From the IMG/VR virus record IMGVR_UViG_3300025141_011333, positions 1-21,874 of that record: 21,874 nt of DNA, one strand, 5' to 3'. Below, piece after piece: positions 15,614 to 21,874 of this stretch. Source of the stretch: a virus. The notes beneath the pieces were generated by a model that did not search any database, was not told where the DNA came from, and saw only the letters and a list, made by a program, of their open reading frames with translations. Made by a program: the position numbers and the translations under genes. Position 1 is the first letter of the stretch; each line of letters starts with the position of its first letter.

Positions 15614-15902
15614 TCTTCTCTTGCATCCTTAAAAACTTCTCTTTTAATCCATTCCCACTTAACTTCGCTATAACTTCAACAAGTGTTTTATAACTATTTT
15701 CTAAACCCTTTTGTTCAAGTTGCATTAATTTCTGTTGGTCAATAAGTTTAACCAAAATACCTTCTAATCTATTAAATTTCTGATGTATGTCTTTTGACAA
15801 ATCATCTTGTATATATTTATTTTGTTTCCATATAAAAAATCCAAATGCTATTGCCACACATATAGGGATTCCATATCTTTCTAAAATTGATAACCAATCC
15901 AT
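15594..15902 (-). CDS. Holin-like protein (N-terminal membrane helix plus coiled coil)
   Basis: A 102-residue protein with one membrane helix at residues about 10-25 (YGIPICVAIAFGFFIWKQNK) followed by a helical, coiled-coil-like cytoplasmic region (about 30-95) rich in Lys, Gln and Leu. The topology resembles BhlA/UviB-type holin-like proteins. AGGAGTTAAAA precedes the ATG, and the start lies two bases after the stop of the 45-residue membrane gene. It is the mirror topology of the next gene product (membrane helix first rather than last), so the two may work as a pair. No lipobox is present, so it is not a classical o-spanin. Confidence 0.6.
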   Translation of the reverse strand: MDWLSILERYGIPICVAIAFGFFIWKQNKYIQDDLSKDIHQKFNRLEGILVKLIDQQKLMQLEQKGLENSYKTLVEVIAKLSGNGLKEKFLRMQEKNENKRY

Positions 15903-15904
15903 TT

Positions 15905-16042
15905 TTAACTCCTGATAAATATTGTATATACAACAATAGAAATTTTAACAAATATTAAAATAATAAATCCCCAAAACATAATAGCAACCCATATCATGAG
16001 TATTTGCTTCCAATCTTCTAACCATTTATTATTTCTCCCCAT
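15905..16042 (-). CDS. Small single-span membrane protein
   Basis: A 45-residue frame whose ATG at 16042 lies inside the end of the metallophosphoesterase gene (25-base overlap). The sequence starts MGRNNKWLEDWKQ and then contains a long hydrophobic stretch (about 14-42: ILMIWVAIMFWGFIILIF, then VKISIVVYTIF) ending in Arg-Ser, enough for one or two membrane passes. A GGAAAG stretch 7-8 bases upstream could serve as ribosome site. It fills an otherwise unexplained 115-base gap and abuts the next gene. Likely a holin or small membrane effector within the lysis cluster. Confidence 0.65.
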   Translation of the reverse strand: MGRNNKWLEDWKQILMIWVAIMFWGFIILIFVKISIVVYTIFIRS

Positions 16043-16797
16043 AAACAAGTCTTTCCATTTATGATTTGTATTACATGAACTGTGAACAATCCTTTATCAA
16101 AAAAATCTACTATTGCAAAAGCATGACTCCAGTTTATCCTTCTATTACCAAGCCATTCATTAGCTTCAGCACTCATATCCTTTAAACACCCAATACTCCA
16201 AGCAGACTTATGCCCATCCATATGAGTCGCAGACATTTGTTGTAAATCGTGCCAATGCCCATACATTATATTACATCCAAGTTTTCTTAAGTGATTAGCA
16301 GCATGATACTGTCCACCATATTGATGCCCATGATAAAAATATAATTTTCCTAACTTAAGGTGTTTACCAAAAGGATAGTAAGTATATCCTCTGCCATCCA
16401 AATCAACTGCATTAGCAAAACTGTATTGAGGGATGTAAGGGTATTTACCAACTGCAATATTGAGCCAATTATCATGGTTTCCTTCTGTTATATATTTTTC
16501 TTCACAATTAACTTTATCTAGGGACTCATCTATCATATCCATCCCTTTATTGACATCTTTTATATCTTTTTTGAAATCTTTTATAAGAAACTCTAATGGA
16601 GGAGGTTTTTTGTTTTTAAATTTCCAATGTGAAAAAGCCTCCCACTCTCCAACATCCCCTAAATCTACATAAGCATCTGGCTTAACTATCTCTATAGCTT
16701 TACATAATACATTGATTGCTTTTTGGTCGTGTAAGGGGAAATGTTTATCAGGTGTTACGACTACTCTTTTAATGACTCCATAATCGTTTTTCCTCAT
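16018..16797 (-). CDS. Calcineurin-like metallophosphoesterase
   Basis: A 259-residue predicted di-metal phosphoesterase. Family motifs appear in order: D-x-H (Asp17, His19), GD (LGDVGE, Asp48), GNHD (Asn107, His108, Asp109), HGH (His156, His158) and GHWH (His181, His183). All canonical metal ligands are present, so it should be active. The substrate cannot be read from the sequence; phage members include protein phosphatases and nucleases. It stands between lysozyme and the small membrane genes in the late operon, an odd place for a DNA-processing enzyme, so late host modification or envelope action is worth considering. AAGGAAATCT precedes the ATG. Confidence 0.85.
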   Translation of the reverse strand: MRKNDYGVIKRVVVTPDKHFPLHDQKAINVLCKAIEIVKPDAYVDLGDVGEWEAFSHWKFKNKKPPPLEFLIKDFKKDIKDVNKGMDMIDESLDKVNCEEKYITEGNHDNWLNIAVGKYPYIPQYSFANAVDLDGRGYTYYPFGKHLKLGKLYFYHGHQYGGQYHAANHLRKLGCNIMYGHWHDLQQMSATHMDGHKSAWSIGCLKDMSAEANEWLGNRRINWSHAFAIVDFFDKGLFTVHVIQIINGKTCLWGEIING

Positions 16798-16848
16798 AGA
16801 TTTCCTTAAAATTTATTGGAGTAATTTAGTATAAAAACTTGAAATTTC

Positions 16849-17274
16849 CTAATCAGATAGAGATGAAATCTGTTCACTAAGCTCTTTTGCACGATTGGGA
16901 GTTTGTTTAGCCCAAAGGGAATCGAGCATCTCTAATGAGGCTTCTTCGTATTGCTCTGTTTCTAAATAATAAATGGTTTGTTTAAATTTAGAGAAACCTC
17001 TTAATCCTAATTGATAACACATATTAATAACAACTTTTTTAGCTATTTCATCTACATCTTTAAACCAAGGGAAAGCAATAATTATTCTTTGTAAAAGGGT
17101 ATGCAGCTTTTTCATTAAGATTAAGTCAGATACATCTTCATCTATAACTAAATCTTTTATAGCGAAACCATAACCTATAGTATCATATCCTTCAGTACAT
17201 TGGTATACTTTAGGGCTAAAACCTTCGTGCTTTTTTATATCATCTACAATCTCTTGCAGCTCTTTAGGAATCAT
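16849..17274 (-). CDS. GH24 (T4-type) lysozyme, endolysin
   Basis: A 141-residue muramidase that would cleave peptidoglycan to release progeny. The catalytic block reads HEGFSPKVYQCTEGYDTIGYG: Glu17, Cys26 and Thr32 correspond by spacing (9 and 6) to T4 lysozyme Glu11, Asp20 and Thr26. The Asp position is cysteine, a variant known among phage lysozymes of the Glu-Asp/Cys-Thr type and compatible with activity. There is no signal peptide or SAR-type N-terminal helix, so it needs a holin for export; candidates lie just downstream. No cell-wall-binding domain is present, which slightly favours a Gram-negative host. The start overlaps the preceding 53-codon gene by four bases (ATGA). Confidence 0.88.
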   Translation of the reverse strand: MIPKELQEIVDDIKKHEGFSPKVYQCTEGYDTIGYGFAIKDLVIDEDVSDLILMKKLHTLLQRIIIAFPWFKDVDEIAKKVVINMCYQLGLRGFSKFKQTIYYLETEQYEEASLEMLDSLWAKQTPNRAKELSEQISSLSD

Positions 17275-17432
17275 CTCTTTTTAAAAATCTTATTAAATTT
17301 TTTAGCATAATCATCATCACATTGATAATTCCATCTAGGAAAACTACCCTTACCTTGTGTATTCAAGCCTAAGTCTTTACCATTAAACTTTTGAACCCCA
17401 CCATCTCTTATTTTCTTAGAGAGGTCTTTCAT
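17271..17432 (-). CDS. Small basic protein, function unknown
   Basis: A 53-residue frame (MKDLSKKIRDGG to FNKIFKKR) exactly bridging two genes: its ATG overlaps the stop of the 70-residue gene by four bases (ATGA), and its TGA overlaps the lysozyme start in the same way. It is rich in Lys, Asp and Gly with an aromatic centre (FPRWNYQ). There is no membrane helix and no recognised domain. The two perfect ATGA junctions are strong evidence that it is translated. Its place between capsid and lysozyme genes suggests a minor virion or assembly protein, but that is inference. Confidence 0.7.
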   Translation of the reverse strand: MKDLSKKIRDGGVQKFNGKDLGLNTQGKGSFPRWNYQCDDDYAKKFNKIFKKR

Positions 17433-17641
17433 TTCTTTTTACTTTTAAATTTCTTTTTAGCTTTAGGCTTAGGTTTACTTTTAACCTTTTTAGAATAAAG
17501 GTCGTTAGGGTTATGCCTATCATTAATTCTAACATATCCATTTTCCCCCAATTCTTTAACTTGCTTAATAACATCTCTGTCATCGTGTTGCTCTGAAATT
17601 CTTAAAACTCTTTTATCTTTTTTATACCAGTATTGTGCCAT
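17429..17641 (-). CDS. Small lysine-rich protein next to the major capsid gene
   Basis: A 70-residue protein. The first 50 residues look like a compact alpha/beta unit (WYKKDKRVLRISEQ, DVIKQVKELGENGYVRIND). The last 20 are a basic tail almost entirely of Lys with Ser, Pro and Ala, likely to touch DNA or an acidic surface. AGGAGAT precedes the ATG. It lies directly after the major capsid gene, separated by a strong hairpin, a position often used for head decoration or head-completion proteins, though no family is recognised. Confidence 0.65.
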   Translation of the reverse strand: MAQYWYKKDKRVLRISEQHDDRDVIKQVKELGENGYVRINDRHNPNDLYSKKVKSKPKPKAKKKFKSKKK

Positions 17642-17658
17642 TTTATCTCCTATTATTA

Positions 17659-17685
17659 TATAAGGGGGCTTGACACCCCCTTATA
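17659..17685 (-). terminator. Strong hairpin after the major capsid gene
   Basis: A perfect 10-bp stem, tataaggggg paired with cccccttata, with a 7-base loop. It begins 23 bases past the capsid stop and ends before the ribosome site of the next gene. A short hairpin (arms ctagct/agctag, loop att, 17701-17715) also spans the capsid stop codon, which is followed by a second in-phase TAG. There is no pure U-tract on either strand (UAUAUAAUAAU follows on the minus strand), so partial termination or 3'-end protection of the capsid message is likelier than a full stop. Genes below it have no separate obvious promoter. Confidence 0.55.
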
Positions 17686-17707
17686 CATTTCAAACACTAT
17701 CTAGCTA

Positions 17708-18607
17708 TTAGCTAGCATTAGTGAATTTATAACCTTTTTTATTGCTTGCGCTATCAACAAGTTTAGCACCATATATCATATCTGCTACTACTTTAGTTCC
17801 AAGAGCATCAATAGAATATTCTGCTTGTACTCTTACATCTTGCTGAACTGCACATACAGCAGCCGATTTATGAAAAACAGCTCCTGATATTGCTGTTCCT
17901 GCTGTAGCAACTGTATTTGACATATAGACATTTATACCAAATAATCTGCCCATAAATCCTTTAGTTCCACCATTATTCAAAATAGAACCATCGCCACCTG
18001 CATCAGCTCTCCAAAAGTTTTTAGAGATACCTGCATTAGGGTCTAAGATGTCAGCCATAAATGTTGGATTGACAACTAAAGAACATTCGCCATCCATATA
18101 AGGCACATCATTCTCACCTAAATTAGCAAGTGCTGCTTGAAATTCAGCAGCCGTTATTGCATCGTCAGCAGTTAAAGTAGCACCTTCATTAACACCATCA
18201 AGTTCTGCCCAAATATCAGCATCTACAGCTCTAGCAAGAGCTTCGCCAAACATCTGAGTATATTTAGATACTAAATCAGAATTTGATTGAATTAAAAGTA
18301 CATCTTCAAAAAGCATTGCATTATATTTATGCTTATCTATTGCTAATTGAGTAACTGTTGTTGCTGTTGCATCATAAGTTACTAATGTATTAGCAGCTTT
18401 ATCTGATGAAGCATCAAAATCAATTTGTGGGATATTAACTGTATCGCCACTTCCTTTTACTAAAGAAGAATAATCTTCAATTAAATTCTTGAAGACTGTT
18501 CCTCTTTCAAAATATCTGTAGATACCATCACTCCACAACTCTGGTACAAAATCATCAGCAGTTGAGGTTGTGTGAGCAGCACCTAACATTCCACCTGTTA
18601 TTGCCAT
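17708..18607 (-). CDS. Major capsid protein
   Basis: A 299-residue protein, probably of HK97 fold and nearest in style to P22-like or N4-gp56-like coat proteins. Features: N-arm MAITGGMLGAAHTTSTADDF, then VPELWSDGIYRYFERGTVFKN (helix), a GSGDTVNIPQID strand, the long spine-helix-like stretch ALARAVDADIWAELDG, and a C-terminal A-domain region with FGINVYMSNTV and VVADMIYGAKLVD. Composition is Ala/Asp/Gly/Thr rich with few Arg, usual for coat proteins. AGGAG precedes the ATG. It follows the scaffold gene and precedes a strong hairpin, the standard setting of the most highly expressed late gene. No prohead protease is seen in the window, in line with scaffold-based, uncleaved coat assembly. Confidence 0.88.
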   Translation of the reverse strand: MAITGGMLGAAHTTSTADDFVPELWSDGIYRYFERGTVFKNLIEDYSSLVKGSGDTVNIPQIDFDASSDKAANTLVTYDATATTVTQLAIDKHKYNAMLFEDVLLIQSNSDLVSKYTQMFGEALARAVDADIWAELDGVNEGATLTADDAITAAEFQAALANLGENDVPYMDGECSLVVNPTFMADILDPNAGISKNFWRADAGGDGSILNNGGTKGFMGRLFGINVYMSNTVATAGTAISGAVFHKSAAVCAVQQDVRVQAEYSIDALGTKVVADMIYGAKLVDSASNKKGYKFTNAS

Positions 18608-18638
18608 TTTAAAACTCCTCTCCCTTTAATAAGGGGGT

Positions 18639-19166
18639 TTATTTTTTCACAGCCGAAGCTATGATGTCATCCCACTTTTCCCTTCTCTCTTTTGCATCCA
18701 TCTTAGTCCAATCAACATTGGTAGGAGTATAATCCTTTCTAGGATTTCCTGCAACTTCAGGGGCATTGGGTTTGACATTATTAATTTTATTAGTAATATA
18801 TTCAAGAGTATCTAAGTCTAACCCAGATAATCTTTCTCTATCTTCTTCAGGGTGGTTCTCTAAAAGAGATGCTCGTCTTGTTTCCTCATACTTACCCCAC
18901 TTTTCAGCATTAGAAGTTAAACCTTCGACCTTAGAAGATACCTGTTCATATAAGGCTTTAAAATCTTCTTTTTCTTTAAGTTTACTTTCTTCTGCTTTAG
19001 CAAGATTTTTTTCTAATTTCGCTAAACGAGTTTCAGCATCCTGAGCTCTTTTTCTGTACTTTTTGCTTTCTGCAATATACTGCTCATTAGAGCTATCTTG
19101 AGTAGTTTCTGTAGCAGGACTTTCACTTACTGTTTCTGTTACTGCTGTTGTTTTATCTTCGGACAT
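18639..19166 (-). CDS. Capsid scaffolding protein
   Basis: A 175-residue acidic protein just upstream of the major capsid gene. The N-terminus is Thr/Ser/Glu rich and disordered (SEDKTTAVTETVSESPATET). The middle (about 30-90) is a long charged coiled-coil helix (KKYRKRAQDAETRLAKLEKN onward), and the C-terminus is a basic helix (DAKERREKWDDIIASAVKK) of the kind scaffolds use to bind coat. The start is ATG 19166 because AAGGAGGACAGT precedes it; an upstream in-frame start at 19217 would fall inside a palindromic regulatory site and has no ribosome site. First gene of the leftward structural operon. Confidence 0.82.
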   Translation of the reverse strand: MSEDKTTAVTETVSESPATETTQDSSNEQYIAESKKYRKRAQDAETRLAKLEKNLAKAEESKLKEKEDFKALYEQVSSKVEGLTSNAEKWGKYEETRRASLLENHPEEDRERLSGLDLDTLEYITNKINNVKPNAPEVAGNPRKDYTPTNVDWTKMDAKERREKWDDIIASAVKK

Positions 19167-19198
19167 ACTGTCCTCCTTTTTATTATTAAAATAAGTGT

Positions 19199-19220
19199 AT
19201 TGTGCAAATTTTTGCATAAT
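19199..19220. promoter_or_regulatory. Palindromic operator-like site, scaffold-proximal
   Basis: A 22-bp inverted repeat with half-site ATTATGCAAA (left arm attgtgcaaa, one mismatch; right arm the exact complement) around a TT centre. It is one of two near-identical copies in the 97-bp gap between the divergent scaffold and terL genes. It would lie in the transcribed leader of the scaffold message if the candidate promoter at 19251-19278 is used. A repressor or activator dimer site is the natural reading; the binding protein is unknown. Confidence 0.65.
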
Positions 19221-19250
19221 ACTAATAGATAACTTAAATTATCTTTAGAA

Positions 19251-19272
19251 ATTATGCAAATTTTTGAATAAT
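19251..19272. promoter_or_regulatory. Palindromic operator-like site, terL-proximal
   Basis: Second copy of the 22-bp palindrome: left arm ATTATGCAAA exact, TT centre, right arm tttgaataat with one mismatch. Its centre lies 52 bp from that of the first copy, about five helical turns, so two bound dimers would sit on the same face of the DNA and could loop or cooperate. It covers the TTG at 19264 that could start terL, which slightly favours use of the downstream ATG at 19309. Confidence 0.65.
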
Positions 19273-19278
19273 TCACAA
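19251..19278 (-). promoter_or_regulatory. Candidate leftward promoter for the structural operon
   Basis: On the minus strand TTGTGA (complement of 19273-19278) is followed after 16 bases by CATAAT (complement of 19251-19256), resembling -35 and -10 boxes of a sigma70-type promoter. The -10 box is one arm of the terL-proximal palindrome, so binding there would block the promoter. Transcription would start near 19244, leaving a leader of about 78 bases before the scaffold ATG. A matching rightward CATAAT exists at 19215-19220 but with no convincing -35 box. Confidence 0.35.
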
Positions 19279-20577
19279 TCAGATTATAAGAAAAGGTGGT
19301 TTGAGTATATGGGGTATAAACCTCATTATGGGCAAACCAAATTGCATTATCCAGAAAAAGATACTGCGAGGTTTTTTGTCATGGTATGTGGTAGAAGATT
19401 TGGAAAGACTACAGCATCAGCTATGGAGGCAACTTATTATGCTTCTCAGCCTAACCAAAAGATTTGGCTTGTAGGATTATCCTATGATAAAGCAGATTTA
19501 ATGTTTCGTGAGGTATGGAAATTGATGGTAGTAGGGCATGCTAATGATATAGTAAGAGCTTCTGAGAAAGAAAGAATTATAAAATTTAAATGGGGCACTA
19601 CAGTAGAGGCTAAATCTGCAGACAATCCTGACTCACTTGTTGGTGAGGGATTAGACTTACTTGTTATAGATGAGGCAGCTAAAGTAAAAAGGAGAATATG
19701 GGATATGTATCTTTCTCCGACTCTTTCCGATAGAAAGGGGAAGGCAATATTTATCACGACTCCAGAAGGATTCAACTATGTTTATGATTTATTTCTCTTA
19801 GGCAAAGAAGATGAATTATGGGAATCTCATCAAGCCCCTTCATGGGACAACCATTTTGCCTTCCCTGACGGAAAAAAAGACCAATTTATCCTCGAAAGAA
19901 AGAGGAATATGGCAAAAGAGGTGTTTGAGCAAGAATATGGAGCTAAGTTTACCTCATTCTCAGGTCGTGTTTACCCATTCGATAGGGAACTTGATGTAGG
20001 AGAGTTTCCTTATAATCCGAATTTTCCTACTTTTTGCTCCATAGATTTTGGGTATCGTATGCCTGCTGTTGGGTGGTTTCAAATTCACAGAGTTGGTGGA
20101 TTATGGCATATAAATATGATAGATGAGATATTACATAAAAGTAATATTAAAACAGACGAGTTAGCCTTAAAAATTAAGGCAAAACCTTATAATGTCCTTA
20201 AATATTATGGCGACCCTGCAGGGATGCAAGCTCAAGGGCAGTCAGGTATGGGAGATATAGAAATATTCAGAAGAAAGGGTATAATTATTAATACAAAGAG
20301 GGATAAGGTGTCAAGAAGTATCTCATCAGGTGTTTCTCATCTCAGAGGCTTCATAGAAAATGCCGAAAACCAAAGATTTTTACATATTCACAAAAAATGC
20401 ACAGGAATGATGGAAGATTTAGAGAATTATCGTTATCCTGAAGCAAAAGAAGGACAAGATTTAAAACCAGAACCACTAAAGGATGGTTATCATGACCATG
20501 GAGCAGATATGATAAGATATTTCTTTATAAACCAATTTCCAATTAAAAACAGACAATTTAAAGTGAGGACAAGATGA
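19264..20577 (+). CDS. terL: Terminase large subunit
   Basis: Packaging motor ATPase and nuclease, 437 residues from TTG 19264. ATPase: Walker A CGRRFGKTT (42-50, Lys48), Walker B LLVIDEAA (Asp136, Glu137), coupling motif ITTPEG (about 164-169). RNase H-like nuclease: SIDFG (Asp261), YGDPAG (Asp317) and HDHGADMIRY (Asp411, Asp415). All key residues are present. The start is uncertain. TTG 19264 lies inside a palindromic site with no ribosome site, but its extra residues include RWFEYMGYKPHYGQ, which resembles the conserved opening of related terminases as I remember them. ATG 19309 follows AAGGTGG by 9 bases and gives 422 residues. No small subunit is visible. It overlaps the portal gene by four bases (ATGA) and runs opposite to the capsid genes. 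Confidence 0.93.
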   Translation: MNNSQSDYKKRWFEYMGYKPHYGQTKLHYPEKDTARFFVMVCGRRFGKTTASAMEATYYASQPNQKIWLVGLSYDKADLMFREVWKLMVVGHANDIVRASEKERIIKFKWGTTVEAKSADNPDSLVGEGLDLLVIDEAAKVKRRIWDMYLSPTLSDRKGKAIFITTPEGFNYVYDLFLLGKEDELWESHQAPSWDNHFAFPDGKKDQFILERKRNMAKEVFEQEYGAKFTSFSGRVYPFDRELDVGEFPYNPNFPTFCSIDFGYRMPAVGWFQIHRVGGLWHINMIDEILHKSNIKTDELALKIKAKPYNVLKYYGDPAGMQAQGQSGMGDIEIFRRKGIIINTKRDKVSRSISSGVSHLRGFIENAENQRFLHIHKKCTGMMEDLENYRYPEAKEGQDLKPEPLKDGYHDHGADMIRYFFINQFPIKNRQFKVRTR

Positions 20578-21874
20578 CGAATAAAACAGTAGAAGAAATT
20601 ATAGCAGATTCAGTTAAAGAAACTAAACTGAATAAACAAAGAGCAAGGCGAGATTGGGTAAGAAAGATGCTTGATTATTATGGAGGCAATGCAACAACCC
20701 AATATATTAAAGATTATTTCAATTCTTCAGCATTTCAAGAAATCCCTTGTTATAATGCCAACTTTACACGAAGATTTGTCAATAAAATGAGTAGAATATA
20801 TACTGTTGGGGCAAATAGGAATATAAATAAGCAATATGACCTATTAACTATTAAAAAAGATGCTAGAATGAAGCATGTTGAGAGAATGACACGACTTATG
20901 GGCACAGTTGCGACTCAAATTGTCTATAAAGAATTTAATGGTATGCCTTATTTTGATTATAGACCTGTTTATTATTTCGATGTTCACCTAGAAGACCCTT
21001 TTACACCTTCAGCTATAATGTATCCCTTATTAATGCAACCTGAAGACATTAATTATAATAAAAATCTTGAATGGGCATATTGGGATAACTCGATTTATGT
21101 TCATTATGATGGAAATGGTAATGTAATTGACGAATATGAGCATGGATATGGTGTTTTACCATTTTTATTCACTCACAGAGAAGAACAGGTTGATGAATTT
21201 TTTGTAGACGGAGCAAATGACATTGTAGATTGTAATGAGCAGGTAAATATAGCAATGACAGAGATGCAACTTGGATTAAGATTCCAAATGTTCGGACAAC
21301 CTTATATGACAGGGGTTGATAGTGATAAAAGGATAGAAAGAGCAGGGTCTGACCAAATATTAGACTTGCCAGAAGGGGCAACTTACAATATTGCTTCTCC
21401 TGCAGGCGATATTAATGCTGTAATTGAGAATATTAAGTTCCAATTAGACCTCGTAGCACAAAATAACCACTTATATGTGCAATTTGCACAAGATGGAGGC
21501 GAAACTCCTAGTGGAATAGCTTTAAAAATCAAAGATTTAGAGAGATTTGAAGATTATCAGGATGATATTGAACTTTGGAGGATGTATGAGCATGAATTAT
21601 ATAATATTGAGAGAGAAATCGCTGCTTATAACAATATAAATCTACCAGAGAAGCTAAAGTTAGACTTTAATGAGCCTGAATATCCAAAAACAATTCAAGA
21701 CCAAGTAACTTTAGATGAACACAGACTAAAACATCACATGATTGACGAAGTAGACTTATTAATGGAGTATAATAAGGATTTATCTCGCAAAGAAGCTGAA
21801 AAAATCGTTGAAAAGAACAAAGAATCTCGTGATGAACAAATAAATGGTATGTTTGGTAACCAAAATGAAGAAGA
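20574..21874 (+). CDS. Portal protein, SPP1 gp6-like (partial, runs off the window)
   Basis: An open frame from ATG 20574 to the window end without a stop, at least 433 codons. It forms the dodecameric head vertex through which DNA is packaged and ejected. Landmarks: YNANFTRRFVNKMSRIYT (about 63-80), the mixed strand region around FDYRPVYYFDVHLED, the helical core with AMTEMQLGLRFQMFGQP, and the conserved GETPSGIALKIKDLE (about 309-323), which corresponds to the SG-x-A-L-K signature of SPP1-type portals, followed by long stem/crown helices. ATGA overlap with terL indicates coupling. Near the window edge the sequence turns highly charged (KEAEKIVEKNKESRDEQ), probably the C-terminal end, so only a short part is missing. 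Confidence 0.88.
   Translation, partial: MTNKTVEEIIADSVKETKLNKQRARRDWVRKMLDYYGGNATTQYIKDYFNSSAFQEIPCYNANFTRRFVNKMSRIYTVGANRNINKQYDLLTIKKDARMKHVERMTRLMGTVATQIVYKEFNGMPYFDYRPVYYFDVHLEDPFTPSAIMYPLLMQPEDINYNKNLEWAYWDNSIYVHYDGNGNVIDEYEHGYGVLPFLFTHREEQVDEFFVDGANDIVDCNEQVNIAMTEMQLGLRFQMFGQPYMTGVDSDKRIERAGSDQILDLPEGATYNIASPAGDINAVIENIKFQLDLVAQNNHLYVQFAQDGGETPSGIALKIKDLERFEDYQDDIELWRMYEHELYNIEREIAAYNNINLPEKLKLDFNEPEYPKTIQDQVTLDEHRLKHHMIDEVDLLMEYNKDLSRKEAEKIVEKNKESRDEQINGMFGNQNEE

Noticed and set aside
1-21874. tRNA genes, CRISPR arrays or insertion sequences
   Set aside because: No cloverleaf with CCA-type end, no regularly spaced repeats and no transposase frame or terminal inverted repeats were seen by eye; coding density leaves no room for them.

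Overview
This window is an AT-rich segment (by eye about one third G+C) of a tailed double-stranded DNA phage, most likely short-tailed (podovirus-like). The virion proteins present are a SPP1-type portal, a P22/HK97-type capsid set, a beta-rich fibre and a run of glycine/glutamine-rich ejection-type proteins; no tail tube, tape measure or contractile sheath is visible. Genes are packed almost end to end, with ATGA and TAATG overlaps and frequent AGGAG ribosome binding sites, so the host is a bacterium that uses Shine-Dalgarno initiation. The host cannot be named. The fibre style resembles phages from aquatic metagenomes, but that is an impression from memory.

Layout. Positions 39-2849 (+) are the end of a replication/recombination operon: DnaB-family helicase, RuvC-like resolvase, AbrB-like small protein, zinc-ribbon protein, a tiny membrane peptide and a PD-(D/E)XK-like nuclease. 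This operon meets head-on, with overlapping stop codons, a 16-kb leftward operon (19166 down to 2846). In transcription order that operon encodes scaffold, major capsid protein, two small basic proteins, GH24 lysozyme, metallophosphoesterase, a cluster of five small membrane/coiled-coil proteins (probable holin and accessory lysis genes), fibre, three probable internal virion proteins and a 2379-residue giant protein. A 97-bp divergent gap separates it from rightward terL and portal (portal cut by the window end), so the head genes are split between two divergent transcripts.

The most interesting signals are these. (1) The giant virion-type protein appears to contain a complete tyrosine-recombinase-like module (residues about 770-1065; Arg928, Lys, Tyr-x-x-Arg1025, Gly-His1049, Tyr1058, with XerD-like spacing), followed by a zincin metallopeptidase motif (HEKFH 1156-1160, Glu1206/1207). 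(2) Two nearly identical 22-bp palindromes, 52 bp apart centre to centre, sit in the scaffold/terL divergent gap and look like operators coordinating the two structural transcripts. (3) A canonical EF-hand calcium loop lies in the 551-residue ejection-type protein. (4) A duplicated fibre 3' end is left downstream of the fibre stop. Four small genes (29, 45, 49 and 53 residues) were found by reading the gaps between longer reading frames.
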